NCBI RefSeq assembly: GCF_007829835.1
Contig: NZ_VIWP01000001.1
Span: 992,001-1,056,000, forward strand
DNA from: Neorhizobium alkalisoli
GTDB lineage: Bacteria; Pseudomonadota; Alphaproteobacteria; Rhizobiales; Rhizobiaceae
DNA: 64,000 nt
Reading direction: 5' to 3'
The notes under the pieces are model-generated. The model worked only from the letters and a program-made list of their open reading frames with translations, had not been told where the DNA came from and did not search any database. The translations under genes and the position numbers were made by a program. Position 1 is the first letter of the stretch, and the number at the start of each line of letters is the position of its first letter. Positions 17,775 to 27,259 of the stretch are shown here, in pieces.

Positions 17775-19073
17775 TCAGGCATGTTTCTGCGTCTTCGGCC
17801 GGATCATGTCCCGCATGATGTGGCCAAGGATGAAGATCGCGATGGCGGTGATGGCCATGGCGACGGCGAGGAAGATCAGCGCACCCTGGAAGCCACCGGT
17901 CGTATCGCGCACCCAGCCGATGATGGTCGGGCCGAAGAAGCCGCCGGTGCTGCCGACAGAGTTGATCAGCGCGATGCCGGCTGCCGCTGCCGTGCCGGTC
18001 AGGAGCGTCGAGGGGAAGATCCAGATCGTCGGCGAAGCGCCACCGATGCCGGCGGCACCGATCGTCAGGCCGATCACGCCAAGGATCGGGCTCGAGGAGA
18101 AGGCGGCGATCAGGAAACCGCAGGCGCTGACGAGGAAGGGGCCCGCCGTATGCCACACCCGTTCGCCCGTCTTGTCGGAATGGCGGCCGACCATGATCAT
18201 CGTGACGGCCATGAAGGCGAAGGGGATGGCCGCGACGAGGCTAGTCTGCATGGTCGAGAGGCCGAACTGCTTGATGAACTGCGGCATCCAGATCGCGATA
18301 CCCGTGGTGCCGATGACAAGGCCGACGGCGATCAGGCACATCAGAAGCACGCGGGGATCGATCAGGGCGCGGCCAACCGAGAAATGCTCGGCCTTTTCGC
18401 GTTCGGAGCGTTCCGCGGCAAGCCGATCCGTCAGCCAGCGGCGCTCGCCTTCATCGAGGAAGGTGGCGGAGGCGGGGCTGTCCTTCAGGAAGAAGAACAC
18501 GACAAACCCCATGATGACGGCCGGCATGCCCTCGATCATGAACATCCACTGCCAGCCATGCATGCCCCAGACGCCTTCAAAGCCCTGCAGGATCAGGCCT
18601 GACAGCGGAGCGCCGATGACCGAAGCCAGGGGAACGGCGACGTTAAAGGTGGAAAACATCCTGCCGCGATAGGCCTTGGGAAACCAGAGCGTCATGTAGA
18701 AGATCATGCCCGGAAAGAAACCGGCCTCGGCGGCACCGAGCAGGATGCGGACGACATAGAAGCTCGGCGGGCTCCAAACGAAGGCGGTGAGGGCGGAAAG
18801 AATACCCCAGGTAACAAGGATGCGGGCGATCCAGAGCCGCGCGCCGACCCGCGCAAGCATCAGGTTGCTCGGCAGCTCGCAAAGCACATAGCCGAGGAAA
18901 AAGATCCCGGCGCCGAAGCCGAAGGCCGATGCGGAAAAGCCGAGATCGGCATTCATGGTCAGCGCCGCAAAGCCGATATTCACGCGGTCGAGAAAGGCCG
19001 CCAGGTAACACAGCATCAGGATCGGCAGGATGCGTATCGCTGCCTTGCGGATGATATCCGGTCTCTCGTTCAT
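17775..19073 (-). CDS. MFS transporter, anion:cation symporter (ACS)-like family
   Basis: The 432-residue protein shows about twelve membrane spans in two halves. It has the ACS/tartrate-type N-terminus (LPILMLCYLAAFLDRVNIGFAALTM) and an inter-span loop of about 50 residues rich in charge. The family imports organic acids and sugar acids with protons. ATG 19073 is preceded by GGGAGGAA. It lies 13 bases upstream of the enolase-superfamily gene and 49 bases after the HD gene. Confidence 0.92.
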   Translation of the reverse strand: MNERPDIIRKAAIRILPILMLCYLAAFLDRVNIGFAALTMNADLGFSASAFGFGAGIFFLGYVLCELPSNLMLARVGARLWIARILVTWGILSALTAFVWSPPSFYVVRILLGAAEAGFFPGMIFYMTLWFPKAYRGRMFSTFNVAVPLASVIGAPLSGLILQGFEGVWGMHGWQWMFMIEGMPAVIMGFVVFFFLKDSPASATFLDEGERRWLTDRLAAERSEREKAEHFSVGRALIDPRVLLMCLIAVGLVIGTTGIAIWMPQFIKQFGLSTMQTSLVAAIPFAFMAVTMIMVGRHSDKTGERVWHTAGPFLVSACGFLIAAFSSSPILGVIGLTIGAAGIGGASPTIWIFPSTLLTGTAAAAGIALINSVGSTGGFFGPTIIGWVRDTTGGFQGALIFLAVAMAITAIAIFILGHIMRDMIRPKTQKHA

Positions 19074-19122
19074 CAAATTCCTCCCAGGATCTTCTTTTGG
19101 TCGGCCTCTTGCGGCCGGAAGC

Positions 19123-19770
19123 TCAGCGGCTTCTCAGATTGCTTGCGAGACCCGACATCGTGTCTTCGCGGATCAGGCCCAGCGCGCCGGCCACATGCCA
19201 CCAGCCGTGATCGGCTTGACGGACGATCATGCATTCGGTGCTGACGCCCATGTGATTGCCTTCGAACGAGTGGCCGACGGCGATATGCGCGACCTCGTCC
19301 GGCAGGCCGACGGTGAGACAGACATGCATGCCGAAGACAGAGTGGCGGAAAGTCGGGGCGCCGGCCTGTGCGGGCGAGGCGGCCCAGCGTGCACGGTTTT
19401 CCTCGTCGAATTCATAAGGTTTGCCGACATCGTGGCAGGCGGCGCCGGCAATCAGGATGTCCCAGTCGATCGAAACCTGCGGATAGGTTTCCTCGAATTC
19501 GCGGGCGATGGCGCGGGCATACCGCAGCACGCCACGCACATGATCAGCCTGGGTTCCGGTCTTGAGAACCGGAGACCCCGGATTGCCATCCGGGGGAATG
19601 TCGGTGATGCGGGCAAAGCCGGAGCAGCAGAGCGCATAACTCCAGGCCTCGATGACCTTGGTACGAAGGTCCTCGTTCCGGATGAGCGCGATTTCCGGGA
19701 AATCCTCGCTCACCCAGGCCCTGGTCTCGTCGCTGATCGGCCGCCGCAACGTCGCGTAGTGATATGTCAT
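19123..19770 (-). CDS. HD-domain metal-dependent hydrolase
   Basis: The 215-residue protein contains an HD domain with a full candidate ligand set: His77, His113-Asp114 in ACHDVGKP, His143, His167 and Asp187. HD proteins hydrolyse phosphoesters or, in some members, small non-phosphorylated compounds. It has no fused signalling or nucleotide-sensing domain. Its ATG overlaps the stop of the upstream MFS gene (ATGA), so it is co-translated with a transporter, which points to a catabolic rather than housekeeping role. The substrate is unknown. Confidence 0.82.
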   Translation of the reverse strand: MTYHYATLRRPISDETRAWVSEDFPEIALIRNEDLRTKVIEAWSYALCCSGFARITDIPPDGNPGSPVLKTGTQADHVRGVLRYARAIAREFEETYPQVSIDWDILIAGAACHDVGKPYEFDEENRARWAASPAQAGAPTFRHSVFGMHVCLTVGLPDEVAHIAVGHSFEGNHMGVSTECMIVRQADHGWWHVAGALGLIREDTMSGLASNLRSR

Positions 19771-21083
19771 GCTCTTACCATGTCCTCTGGAAGCGAAGCC
19801 GCGTCCCTTGCGGGATCGAATTCCGGTTCGATCGGTTTGCGGGTCATTGTCAGGGTGGCGATGGCGCCAACCACGAGCAGGGCTGCGGCAACACCGAATG
19901 CGCTGGAATAACCGCCGGTGGCGGCCACGACATACCCGGTGATGATCGGTGCGATCAGGCCGAACAGGTTGCCGCCAAGTGCCGTGATGGCGATGACGCG
20001 CGAAACGTCGGCCGGATTGCGCAACAGGTCGCTCGCCAGCGTGAAGTTGAGGCCGGCGCCAGTGGTCGAGCCGGTCAGGACCAGCGTCAGCACGAGAAGC
20101 AGTTCCCAGAGATCGCCGACATTGGGCGCAAGCAGGATCAGCAGGGACAGCACCGCCATAGCGGCGATGAAATTGCGTCTGCGGCCGGCGCGCACACTTT
20201 CGGACGAGAGGATCTTGTCGCTTGCCCAGGCGATCGTCACCCCGAGCACGATGGTAATCAGATAGGGAACTGCGGTCAGATAACCCGTGTTCATCGTCGA
20301 CAGTTCACGGGTCGACTGAAGGAAGCTCGGCAGCCAGGTCAGGAACAGATAGGCCGTATAGACAAGGCAGGCCTGGGTGACGACGAGACCCCAGATGCTT
20401 TTCTGCGACAGGAGATATTTCAACGTCGAAGGCCGGGCAGTGGCGACCGGAACGACCTGCTTTTCATCGCCATTGCGTTCGCGAATGATCTTCTGGCGCT
20501 CCGTGTCGGAAAGCCATGTCGCCTTTTCGGGCGATGCGAACCAGTAAAGCCAGGCAAGGAGCCAGATATAACCGACAATGCCGAGGACAACGAAAGCCGT
20601 CCGCCAGCCTGCATATTCGACGAGACCGGCTGTCGCGATGGCGCCGATCGCGGGACCGGCCGAAGAGCCGCCGTTGAACAGGGTCGTCACCAGCCCGCGT
20701 TCCTTCTGCGGAAACCAGTCACGGATGATCCGGCCGCAGGCCGGGAAGGTCGATGCCTCGCTTGCACCCATCACCAGGCGGGCAAAAAAGATCGATGCGA
20801 AACCGCCCGTTGCGGCCGTCAATGCGGTTGCTGCCGACCAGATGGCGATACCGCCGCCAACCATGCGCTTGGGGCCGACGCGTTCGACCAGCAGGCCAAG
20901 CGGGATCAGGCAGACCACATAGGTCCAGAGAAAGCCGGAAAACAGATACCCCATCTGCACCGGCGTGAACCCGAATTCCGCCGCTATGGGTTTCGATGCG
21001 ATCGAAAGCGCGATGCGATCCACGTAATTGATGACCACCGCCGAAAAGATCAGCAGTGCAATCCATATGCGTCGTCTGTTCAT
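19767..21083 (-). CDS. MFS transporter, ACS-like family (second copy in operon)
   Basis: The 438-residue permease has about twelve spans and the ACS signature near NYVDRIALSIASKPIAAEFG. It is clearly different in sequence from the MFS protein at 17775-19073. ATG 21083 follows the strong purine stretch GAGGAGGGGAGG and was chosen over the upstream in-frame start at 21131. It is the first gene of the operon and diverges from the LysR gene, so LysR control is likely. Why one operon needs two such permeases is unclear; they may take two related acids, or import and export. Confidence 0.92.
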   Translation of the reverse strand: MNRRRIWIALLIFSAVVINYVDRIALSIASKPIAAEFGFTPVQMGYLFSGFLWTYVVCLIPLGLLVERVGPKRMVGGGIAIWSAATALTAATGGFASIFFARLVMGASEASTFPACGRIIRDWFPQKERGLVTTLFNGGSSAGPAIGAIATAGLVEYAGWRTAFVVLGIVGYIWLLAWLYWFASPEKATWLSDTERQKIIRERNGDEKQVVPVATARPSTLKYLLSQKSIWGLVVTQACLVYTAYLFLTWLPSFLQSTRELSTMNTGYLTAVPYLITIVLGVTIAWASDKILSSESVRAGRRRNFIAAMAVLSLLILLAPNVGDLWELLLVLTLVLTGSTTGAGLNFTLASDLLRNPADVSRVIAITALGGNLFGLIAPIITGYVVAATGGYSSAFGVAAALLVVGAIATLTMTRKPIEPEFDPARDAASLPEDMVRA

Positions 21084-21137
21084 TCGAGACCTCCCCTCCT
21101 CTTGAAACCACGAACTGGCGGGCATAATCATTCCATA

Positions 21138-21165
21138 AATTCATTTCGTCCAATTGGTTTGAATT
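21138..21165. promoter_or_regulatory. Interrupted dyad between LysR gene and MFS operon
   Basis: AATTCA (21138-21143) and TGAATT (21160-21165) are separated by 16 bases that include the 8-base palindrome CCAATTGG (21150-21157). The 105-base gap between the divergent genes is where a LysR-type activator would bind; the assignment is positional. Confidence 0.35.
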
Positions 21166-21188
21166 CGCTCATCAGATAGGATTTTCCA

Positions 21189-22088
21189 ATGAGTCGTCCG
21201 TCGGTGCCGCAGCTGGAAGCTTTCTTCTGGACAGCCGAGCTTGGAAGCGTGCAACGGGCAGCGGAGGTGCTGAACGTCACGCAGCCGACGCTGTCGCTGC
21301 GCTTGAAGCAGATCGAGGCGACCGTGCGCTCCCCGCTTCTCGAGCGGCACGGGCGCGGGGTGCGGGTGACGCGGCATGGCCAGGCCTATCTGGCGCGGGC
21401 AAAGATCGTGCTCGATGCCTACAATGCGCTGGTCACGCAAACGGACGTGCCGGACATTGGCGGCCTGATGCGGATCGGCGTGGCGGAAGGATTTGCCGTC
21501 GCCTGCATGGCGGCCATGGTCGAGGACCTGCAGCAGGACTTTCCGCTCCTGCGCCCCGAATGGGTGATTGCGACCAGTGCCGGCCTGGAACAGTCGCTGG
21601 CGGAGGGGCAGCTCGATCTTGCGATCCTGGTCGATCCCTTGAGCCTGAAGGGTGTTCGGCTTTCGGCTCTCGGTCCGCAGGCAAATGGATGGGCGGCACC
21701 CGCGGCTCTCGGAAAGATCGAGGCGACACCGCGTAGCCTCGCCAAATACACGATCGTCACGACACCGCCGCAGACGGCGATGTATCGGGCGACGTTCGCC
21801 TGGTTTGCCGAGGACAAGATCTCGCCGGACAAGGTCTGCGTCTGCTCAAGCCTGAATGCCGCCCTGCAGCTGGTCGCAGCCGGTCTCGGCGTCGGCATCT
21901 TTCCGGCCAAGGCGATCGATGCCTATCCGCAGCGATCCGCTCTCCAGCGGCTTGCGCCCGAACCGGAATTGCGGACGGGACACGTCTACCTCGCCGACCG
22001 GGCGACCGCGGACCAGGCAAGGAGCTCGGCGCTGCTACGGACGATCGAGCGGACCTGCGAAAAGCTGCAATATTTCGATCGGGATTGA
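21189..22088 (+). CDS. LysR-family transcriptional regulator
   Basis: The 299-residue protein has a typical N-terminal winged helix-turn-helix (SVQRAAEVLNVTQPTLSLRLKQIE, about residues 17-40) and a periplasmic-binding-protein-like effector domain. It is transcribed away from the MFS/HD/enolase-superfamily operon, the standard arrangement for a LysR activator of the neighbouring operon. The effector is probably the transported acid or a catabolite; this is inference. Confidence 0.93.
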   Translation: MSRPSVPQLEAFFWTAELGSVQRAAEVLNVTQPTLSLRLKQIEATVRSPLLERHGRGVRVTRHGQAYLARAKIVLDAYNALVTQTDVPDIGGLMRIGVAEGFAVACMAAMVEDLQQDFPLLRPEWVIATSAGLEQSLAEGQLDLAILVDPLSLKGVRLSALGPQANGWAAPAALGKIEATPRSLAKYTIVTTPPQTAMYRATFAWFAEDKISPDKVCVCSSLNAALQLVAAGLGVGIFPAKAIDAYPQRSALQRLAPEPELRTGHVYLADRATADQARSSALLRTIERTCEKLQYFDRD

Positions 22089-22576
22089 TGGAGAAGGGCT
22101 GCTTTTCAAGCTCCAGGGGCTGAAGTCTCCGGTCCGGATTTTCCGGCTGCAAACCCTGCTTTCCGTTCATTGACAGGCACTCGGAAAAAATCCCCGTTAA
22201 GTTGCATTTTTATTGTTGACTCATTTTATCCACTTCAATAACTCTGCTCTTGGTTGAAGCACAGGTTAAAATCTTCGCTTAGTTTCTAGGCAGTCTTATA
22301 AATTTTAAAGCGTGTTGGGGTGACGTTAAAAACGATGTCGCCGGTGGTCACTGCACGTGCTTTTTGAGGGGAACTCACGTGATCAATTTGGGATCTGGGA
22401 CGTTTCTTGCCCCGACTGCGAAACGGGTGAGATGCGTACGCGCTGATGTCCGCTGTCTGACTGACCACCAAGGTTAAGTCGGCAACGGTCAGGATGTCCT
22501 GATCGGTCTTTTCAAATCGTCCTGTTCAATCTGACGGCAAGCCTTTGACGCTTGCCGTAATAGAAGGATTTTGAGA
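22089..22576. other. AT-rich upstream region of the first RTX gene
   Basis: This 488-base gap has no convincing gene. From about 22180 to 22330 it is markedly richer in A and T than its surroundings, which suits a promoter region for the RTX gene at 22577. I did not find a clear Fur, Irr or RirA-type box by eye. The last 45 bases hold a perfect 9-base stem-loop just before the ribosome site. Confidence 0.5.
22534..22558 (+). promoter_or_regulatory. 5'-UTR stem-loop before the first RTX gene
   Basis: ACGGCAAGC (22534-22542) and GCTTGCCGT (22550-22558) form a perfect 9-base stem with a 7-base loop. It ends 5 bases before the AAGGA ribosome site (22564-22568). No T-run follows, so it is not a terminator. 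It could stabilise the message or gate translation. Confidence 0.45.
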
Positions 22577-23422
22577 ATGGCCATCACTGTCAACTCCAAT
22601 GTGACGACAGGCAATTCGCTCGATTTCAACGCCTATATCGACAATTACGATGGGAATTTCAGTGGGTCTAACCGCGGATGGTTCTACGGCGGTACCGCGC
22701 TCGGTGACACCCATACGCAATATGGCAACGATTCCGCCGGGGACGCCGGCGCATCGGATGCGTCGATCTTCGGCGGCACCTTCAATTACACGTTCGGCAC
22801 GTTTACCGGCACGTTGAACACCATTTCCTTCGGGACCGATGTCAACTTCACCGGCAGCGGCAATGTATCGACTTCGGCGCTGACGCATGACAGCACGCTC
22901 TTCGATATTTCGGGCCTGAACATCACCGGCTCGACATCGACCGACGCGCTTCAGAGCGTGCTTTTGAGCTTCCTCAACGGCACGACGAAGACCGCCTTCC
23001 ATAGTGCCTTCGACAACGACACCATCACGTTCAACGGCAATGCCGGCAACGAGACCTTTACCGGCGGCAACCTTGCCGACACGCTCAATGGTGGTGCCGG
23101 CAATGACACTTTGAATGGCGGTGGCGGCAATGACATCATCACCGGCGGCGCCGGGGCGGATGTGCTGACCGGCGGTGCCGGCGCAGACACGTTCGTCTAC
23201 GCCTCGGGTGCGCATGCCGACCTCGACACCATCACCGACTTCACGAGCCTCACCGACAAGATTGATCTCGGCTGGGCATTCGATTGGGTCAGCGGCGCTG
23301 CTTCGAGTGCCGGTGAAGTGACGTACGATGCCGGCGCAGGCGTTCTGTACGGCTATGACAGCAGCGACGTCTACTTCGAAATCGCGTCGGTCAACACCAT
23401 CGTGGAGGCCGATCTCGTCTGA
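22577..23422 (+). CDS. RTX protein with N-terminal HasA-like hemophore domain
   Basis: The 281-residue protein lacks a Sec signal. Residues about 3-150 resemble the heme-scavenging protein HasA: NAYIDNYDGNF near the start, GWFYGG, then FGGTFNYTF and TGTLNTISFG, and ISGLNIT. Tyr71 matches the heme-ligating Tyr75 of Serratia HasA; the second loop ligand His32 and the helper His83 have no clear counterpart. Residues about 155-205 are glycine/aspartate nonapeptides ([15 protein letters not shown]) that bind calcium in RTX proteins, and the C-terminus suits type I secretion. HasA itself has no RTX repeats. ATG 22577 follows AAGGA by 8 bases. No transporter or receptor gene is nearby. Domain call is from remembered family sequence. 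Confidence 0.72.
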   Translation: MAITVNSNVTTGNSLDFNAYIDNYDGNFSGSNRGWFYGGTALGDTHTQYGNDSAGDAGASDASIFGGTFNYTFGTFTGTLNTISFGTDVNFTGSGNVSTSALTHDSTLFDISGLNITGSTSTDALQSVLLSFLNGTTKTAFHSAFDNDTITFNGNAGNETFTGGNLADTLNGGAGNDTLNGGGGNDIITGGAGADVLTGGAGADTFVYASGAHADLDTITDFTSLTDKIDLGWAFDWVSGAASSAGEVTYDAGAGVLYGYDSSDVYFEIASVNTIVEADLV

Positions 23423-23432
23423 TCGGCTTTTT
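23408..23432 (+). terminator. Rho-independent terminator overlapping the first RTX stop codon
   Basis: GCCGATC (23408-23414) pairs with GATCGGC (23421-23427) across a 6-base loop, then five T residues. The TGA stop at 23420-23422 lies inside the structure. Confidence 0.65.
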
Positions 23433-23450
23433 CTTAAAATTCATCATCCC

Positions 23451-23481
23451 GTCCAGTCTGCTTTCCAGCAGGCTGGACTTT
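23451..23481 (+). terminator. Second terminator-like hairpin between the two RTX genes
   Basis: GTCCAGTCTGC (23451-23461) pairs with GCAGGCTGGAC (23468-23478) with one G-T wobble and a 6-base loop, followed by TTTC. With the preceding hairpin it suggests that the two RTX genes are mostly separate transcripts. Confidence 0.5.
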
Positions 23482-23542
23482 CACTCGTTCGGAGAGATGC
23501 CAAGCGCGTTTTCTCCTGATTTTTGTCCTAGGAGATTTTCGC

Positions 23543-26500
23543 ATGGCAACAGGGAATTCAACTGTCACAATCGATCCATGGCCCTTGCAGGTTGAGGAGA
23601 ACACGTCGGTCGGTACGGTCGTCGCAACGGTAACGGTCACGGATCCGGATGGCCTGCGCACCCTCAATCCAGTTGTTGTATCCAATCAAAGTTATTTCAA
23701 GGTTGTGGCTATATCCGGGACGCCGGGCGCGTACCAGCTCGTGGTCAACGGTGCGCTCAATTATGAAGCCATGCAGGAAATCGGCATCCAGATTCGGGTG
23801 ACGGACGTTGGTAACGTACCTGATTTTCACAGTTTTACGATCGGCGTAACGAATGTCGACGAGGCGCCCACCAATATCGCGCTTTCCAACACGACCGTTT
23901 CTGAATCCGCCCGCATCGGCTCGGTGGTCGGCACGCTTTCGGCAACCGATCCCGAAGGTGGAGCATTGACCTATAGCCTTGCGAGTGGCGAGGGTGACAA
24001 CAGCCGCTACTTTGCGCTCAAGACGGACGCCGACGGCAATGTCAGCGTCGTCCTCACCAATGTGCTCGACTTCGAGGGAAGTGATGCGGTCAACGGCGTT
24101 TACGACCTAGTCGTGAACGTGACCGATGCGAACGGCAATGTCACGAAGCAGACGATCTCGATCCAGTCGACCGACGATCCGTTCAAGCTTTCGTCCACGC
24201 CGACCGGCAAATCCTACCTGAGCGTTGCCGAAAATGCCGAGGCCGGAACGGAGGTCGGTTACATCCAGGCATTCGACAGCTCGTTCACGCCTGTCTCCGC
24301 CGAACTGACCGACGATGCCGGCGGGCTGTTTTCCATCACCACCCGTACGGTCGGCAATGAGGTCCGCTACTATCTGACAGTCAATGGCCAGCTGGATTAT
24401 GAAACGCTCAGCCAGCATTCCGTCACGATCCGGGCGACGGATGCAAACGGCGTATCCCAGGAAAAAACCTTCGAGATCGATATCGTCGATGCACCGGAGG
24501 AGACCGATCCGGGCGTGACCTCGCGCGGCACGATCACCATTGATGCCAATACGGTTCTCGCCGGCCAGAATGGCGGCGTCAACTGGAACGACTATCTCGA
24601 CGCGGCCTATGCGAAAGTGACCGGCAACCTGCCGAGCGGTGTCCAGTTCGGGCCGGATACGGCCTCCCAATATGTCTATACGCTGTCCGACGGCAACAAG
24701 GTCACGCTCAGCGGTTCCGACCTTGCCTATTGGTGGTCGGATGTCGCGTCCGATGCCAATACCGGCGAGGACGTGCATGTTGTCGGCGGCACGATCAACA
24801 GCCTTGCCTTCGGAAGCGCGACTGCGACCGAACTCTCGATCACCGGTCTCGATCTGTGGAACGATTCCGGCCTGATGAACCGCATCTTCGGCGAGACAAA
24901 CATTCTCGCCCAGGCCTTCATGCACGGGCCGAACGCGCCGACGCCGGCAGAGCTCGCCCATGTCAAGGCGATCCTGTCGTCCTATGCGCAGAACTTCATC
25001 GGTTCGTCCGGTGCCGATACCTTTACCGGCACGATCTTCGACGACACGATTGCCGGCAATGGCGGCAATGACCTCCTCCAAGGCGGTGCGGGCAATGACA
25101 CGGTGAATGGCGGTGCCGGCTCGGACACATCCGTCTATCGCGGCGTGCGTGCCGATTACACCGTCACCTATAATGGCGATGGCAGCTGGACGATCAGCGA
25201 CAATCGTACGTACGGAACAAGCGACGGCACCGACACGCTGACCAATGTCGAATTCGCCAAATTCTCTGACAGCAAGATGGCTCTGGTCTCGAACACGGCG
25301 CCGGTACTCTCCAACCTATCCGCTGTCTCCGTCGCGGAAAATCAGAAGGCTGTCGCGACAATCAAGGCAACCGACGCAGATGCGGGCGCGACGATTGCCT
25401 ATTCGATCATCGGCGGCGCGGATGCTGCTCTGTTCACCATCAACGCGACCACTGGCGCGCTTGCCTTCAAAGCGGCTCCCGATTTCGAAAAGCCGACCGA
25501 TCAGGGTAAAAACAATGTCTATGACGTTGTCGTTCGCGCTGTCGACAATGGCGGCCTTTCGGATCAGAAGGCGATCGCAGTCACAGTTAAGAATGTCAAT
25601 GAAGCCCCGGCGATAAGCTCGAATGGCGGCGGCGCAAAAGCATCGGTCGGTGTCACGGAAAATCAGACGGCCGTGACAGTGGTCAAGGCAGTGGATCCGG
25701 ATGCGGGCGCGGTGCTGACCTATTCGATCACGGGTGGTGTCGATGCTGCCCTGTTCACGATCGATGCCACGACCGGGCAACTGTCCTTCAGGTCGGCTCC
25801 CGACTTCGAAAACCCTGTCGATGCCGGCAATGACAACGTCTATGACGTCACGGTCTCGGCGAAGGATGCCGGCGGACTTGCGGCGGTACAGGCCATCGCC
25901 GTCACGGTCGGAAATGCCAATGAACGGCCGGTCTTCAGCTCTTCCGCATCGGTGCGCATCGCGGAGAACAAGACTGCCGTTACCACAGTTGCGGCGGCCA
26001 CGCCGGAAAACAGGGCGGTAACCTATTCGCTCGCAGGCGGTATCGATGCCCGCCTCTTCGTCATCGACGCTGCGACGGGTGCGCTGTCGTTCAAGACGGC
26101 GCCCGACTACGAGACGCCGAAGGATGCCGGCAAGGACAATGTCTACGACATCATCGTTCAGGCAAGCGACGGCGCACTTTCCGATACGCAGGCGATCAGG
26201 ATTGTCGTGACCGACGTCAAGGGCGAGACCCTGAAGGGCACGACCGGAGCCGACAAGCTGACCGGAACCGGCGAACAGGATGTTCTCGACGGCAAGGCCG
26301 GCGCCGATACGATGGCCGGCGGCAAGGGCAACGATACCTATATCGTCGACAATGTCGGCGACAAGGTGATCGAGAAAGCCGGAAGCGGTGCCGATCTGGT
26401 GAAGGCCTCGATCAGCTACAAGCTCGCGACCAATGTCGAAAACCTGACGCTGACCGGCACGAAGGCCATCGACGGCACGGGCAATACCCTGGCCAACACG

Positions 26501-26971
26501 ATCACCGGCAATGCGGCTGCCAATACGATCAAGGGTGGAGCCGGCAACGATACGCTGAACGGCGGTGCGGGCAATGACAAGCTCTATGGCGATGCCGGTA
26601 ATGACAAGCTTTACGGCGGCGCTGGCGCCGACGATCTTTATGGTGGCGCCGGCAAGGACTTTTTCATCTTCAAGTCAATCAAGGATTCGAAGGTTGCCGC
26701 GGCTGGCCGCGATACGATCTTCGATTTCGCCGGCGCAAAAGGTGATCGCATCGACCTGAGCGCCATCGATGCCAATACAAAACTTGCCGGCAATCAGGCA
26801 TTCTCCTTCCTCGGCACCAAGGCCTTCACCAAGGAAGCCGGTGAGTTGCGCTACGAAAAATCGGGGTCCGACACCTATCTCTATGGGGATGTCAACGGAG
26901 ACGGCAAAGCCGACTTTTCCATCTACTTCGATGATGCCCTTACGCTCAGCAGGTCTTACTTCCTGCTGTAG
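23543..26971 (+). CDS. Large RTX protein with cadherin-like repeats and an internal HasA-like domain
   Basis: The 1142-residue protein has no Sec signal and ends like a type I secretion substrate. Cadherin-like repeats occupy about 10-320 and 585-895 ([31 protein letters not shown]). Between them, residues about 328-485 resemble Has[35 protein letters not shown] with Tyr396 at the heme tyrosine position, and [13 protein letters not shown] with His412 where HasA has His83. Two RTX calcium-binding blocks follow (about 487-530 and 895-1035, [15 protein letters not shown]), then the secretion end. ATG 23543 follows TAGGAG. It is probably secreted or surface-held, with adhesion and heme capture as inferred roles. 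It follows the smaller RTX gene by 120 bases. Confidence 0.75.
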   Translation: MATGNSTVTIDPWPLQVEENTSVGTVVATVTVTDPDGLRTLNPVVVSNQSYFKVVAISGTPGAYQLVVNGALNYEAMQEIGIQIRVTDVGNVPDFHSFTIGVTNVDEAPTNIALSNTTVSESARIGSVVGTLSATDPEGGALTYSLASGEGDNSRYFALKTDADGNVSVVLTNVLDFEGSDAVNGVYDLVVNVTDANGNVTKQTISIQSTDDPFKLSSTPTGKSYLSVAENAEAGTEVGYIQAFDSSFTPVSAELTDDAGGLFSITTRTVGNEVRYYLTVNGQLDYETLSQHSVTIRATDANGVSQEKTFEIDIVDAPEETDPGVTSRGTITIDANTVLAGQNGGVNWNDYLDAAYAKVTGNLPSGVQFGPDTASQYVYTLSDGNKVTLSGSDLAYWWSDVASDANTGEDVHVVGGTINSLAFGSATATELSITGLDLWNDSGLMNRIFGETNILAQAFMHGPNAPTPAELAHVKAILSSYAQNFIGSSGADTFTGTIFDDTIAGNGGNDLLQGGAGNDTVNGGAGSDTSVYRGVRADYTVTYNGDGSWTISDNRTYGTSDGTDTLTNVEFAKFSDSKMALVSNTAPVLSNLSAVSVAENQKAVATIKATDADAGATIAYSIIGGADAALFTINATTGALAFKAAPDFEKPTDQGKNNVYDVVVRAVDNGGLSDQKAIAVTVKNVNEAPAISSNGGGAKASVGVTENQTAVTVVKAVDPDAGAVLTYSITGGVDAALFTIDATTGQLSFRSAPDFENPVDAGNDNVYDVTVSAKDAGGLAAVQAIAVTVGNANERPVFSSSASVRIAENKTAVTTVAAATPENRAVTYSLAGGIDARLFVIDAATGALSFKTAPDYETPKDAGKDNVYDIIVQASDGALSDTQAIRIVVTDVKGETLKGTTGADKLTGTGEQDVLDGKAGADTMAGGKGNDTYIVDNVGDKVIEKAGSGADLVKASISYKLATNVENLTLTGTKAIDGTGNTLANTITGNAAANTIKGGAGNDTLNGGAGNDKLYGDAGNDKLYGGAGADDLYGGAGKDFFIFKSIKDSKVAAAGRDTIFDFAGAKGDRIDLSAIDANTKLAGNQAFSFLGTKAFTKEAGELRYEKSGSDTYLYGDVNGDGKADFSIYFDDALTLSRSYFLL

Positions 26972-26993
26972 GTGACGTCTGGCATGCAGCATG

Positions 26994-27025
26994 AAGACAA
27001 CGGCGGTCTTGCCGCCGTTGTCTTT
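26994..27025 (+). terminator. Rho-independent terminator after the large RTX gene
   Basis: A perfect 13-base stem, AAGACAACGGCGG (26994-27006) and CCGCCGTTGTCTT (27012-27024), with loop TCTTG. The T-run is short (TCTTT). It lies 23 bases after the stop codon. Confidence 0.7.
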
Positions 27026-27259
27026 CCGCACCGTAAATCAGTGTGATATCAAACCGTGAATTCCTCTCCGGTGCCCCGACCTGCCGGTCATGCAGAAAAG
27101 GCTGGCGCTCCACCCTCCAGTTTCACCGGAAATTACGACACTTAACTCGTCGGGCATTGGCTCCGGCACTAGTCTCCTGCATGCCGCCGTCGGCATCGAC
27201 GGAAACAGCTGTGCCTGCCGCGCTGAAGGGCCGGGCGGGCACGATGACAGGAGGGCTCC

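Noticed and set aside
19764..21179. 471-codon plus-strand frame ahead of the LysR gene
   Set aside because: Mirror of the MFS permease gene; the LysR gene has its own start at 21189.
22286..22471. 61-codon minus-strand frame in the AT-rich RTX leader
   Set aside because: No convincing ribosome site, no recognisable sequence, and it lies in a likely promoter region.
23041..23200. Short tandem DNA repeats rich in GGCGGTGCCGGCAATGAC-like units, considered as a CRISPR or satellite repeat
   Set aside because: They are codons of RTX calcium-binding nonapeptides in frame; units are degenerate at third positions and there are no spacers.
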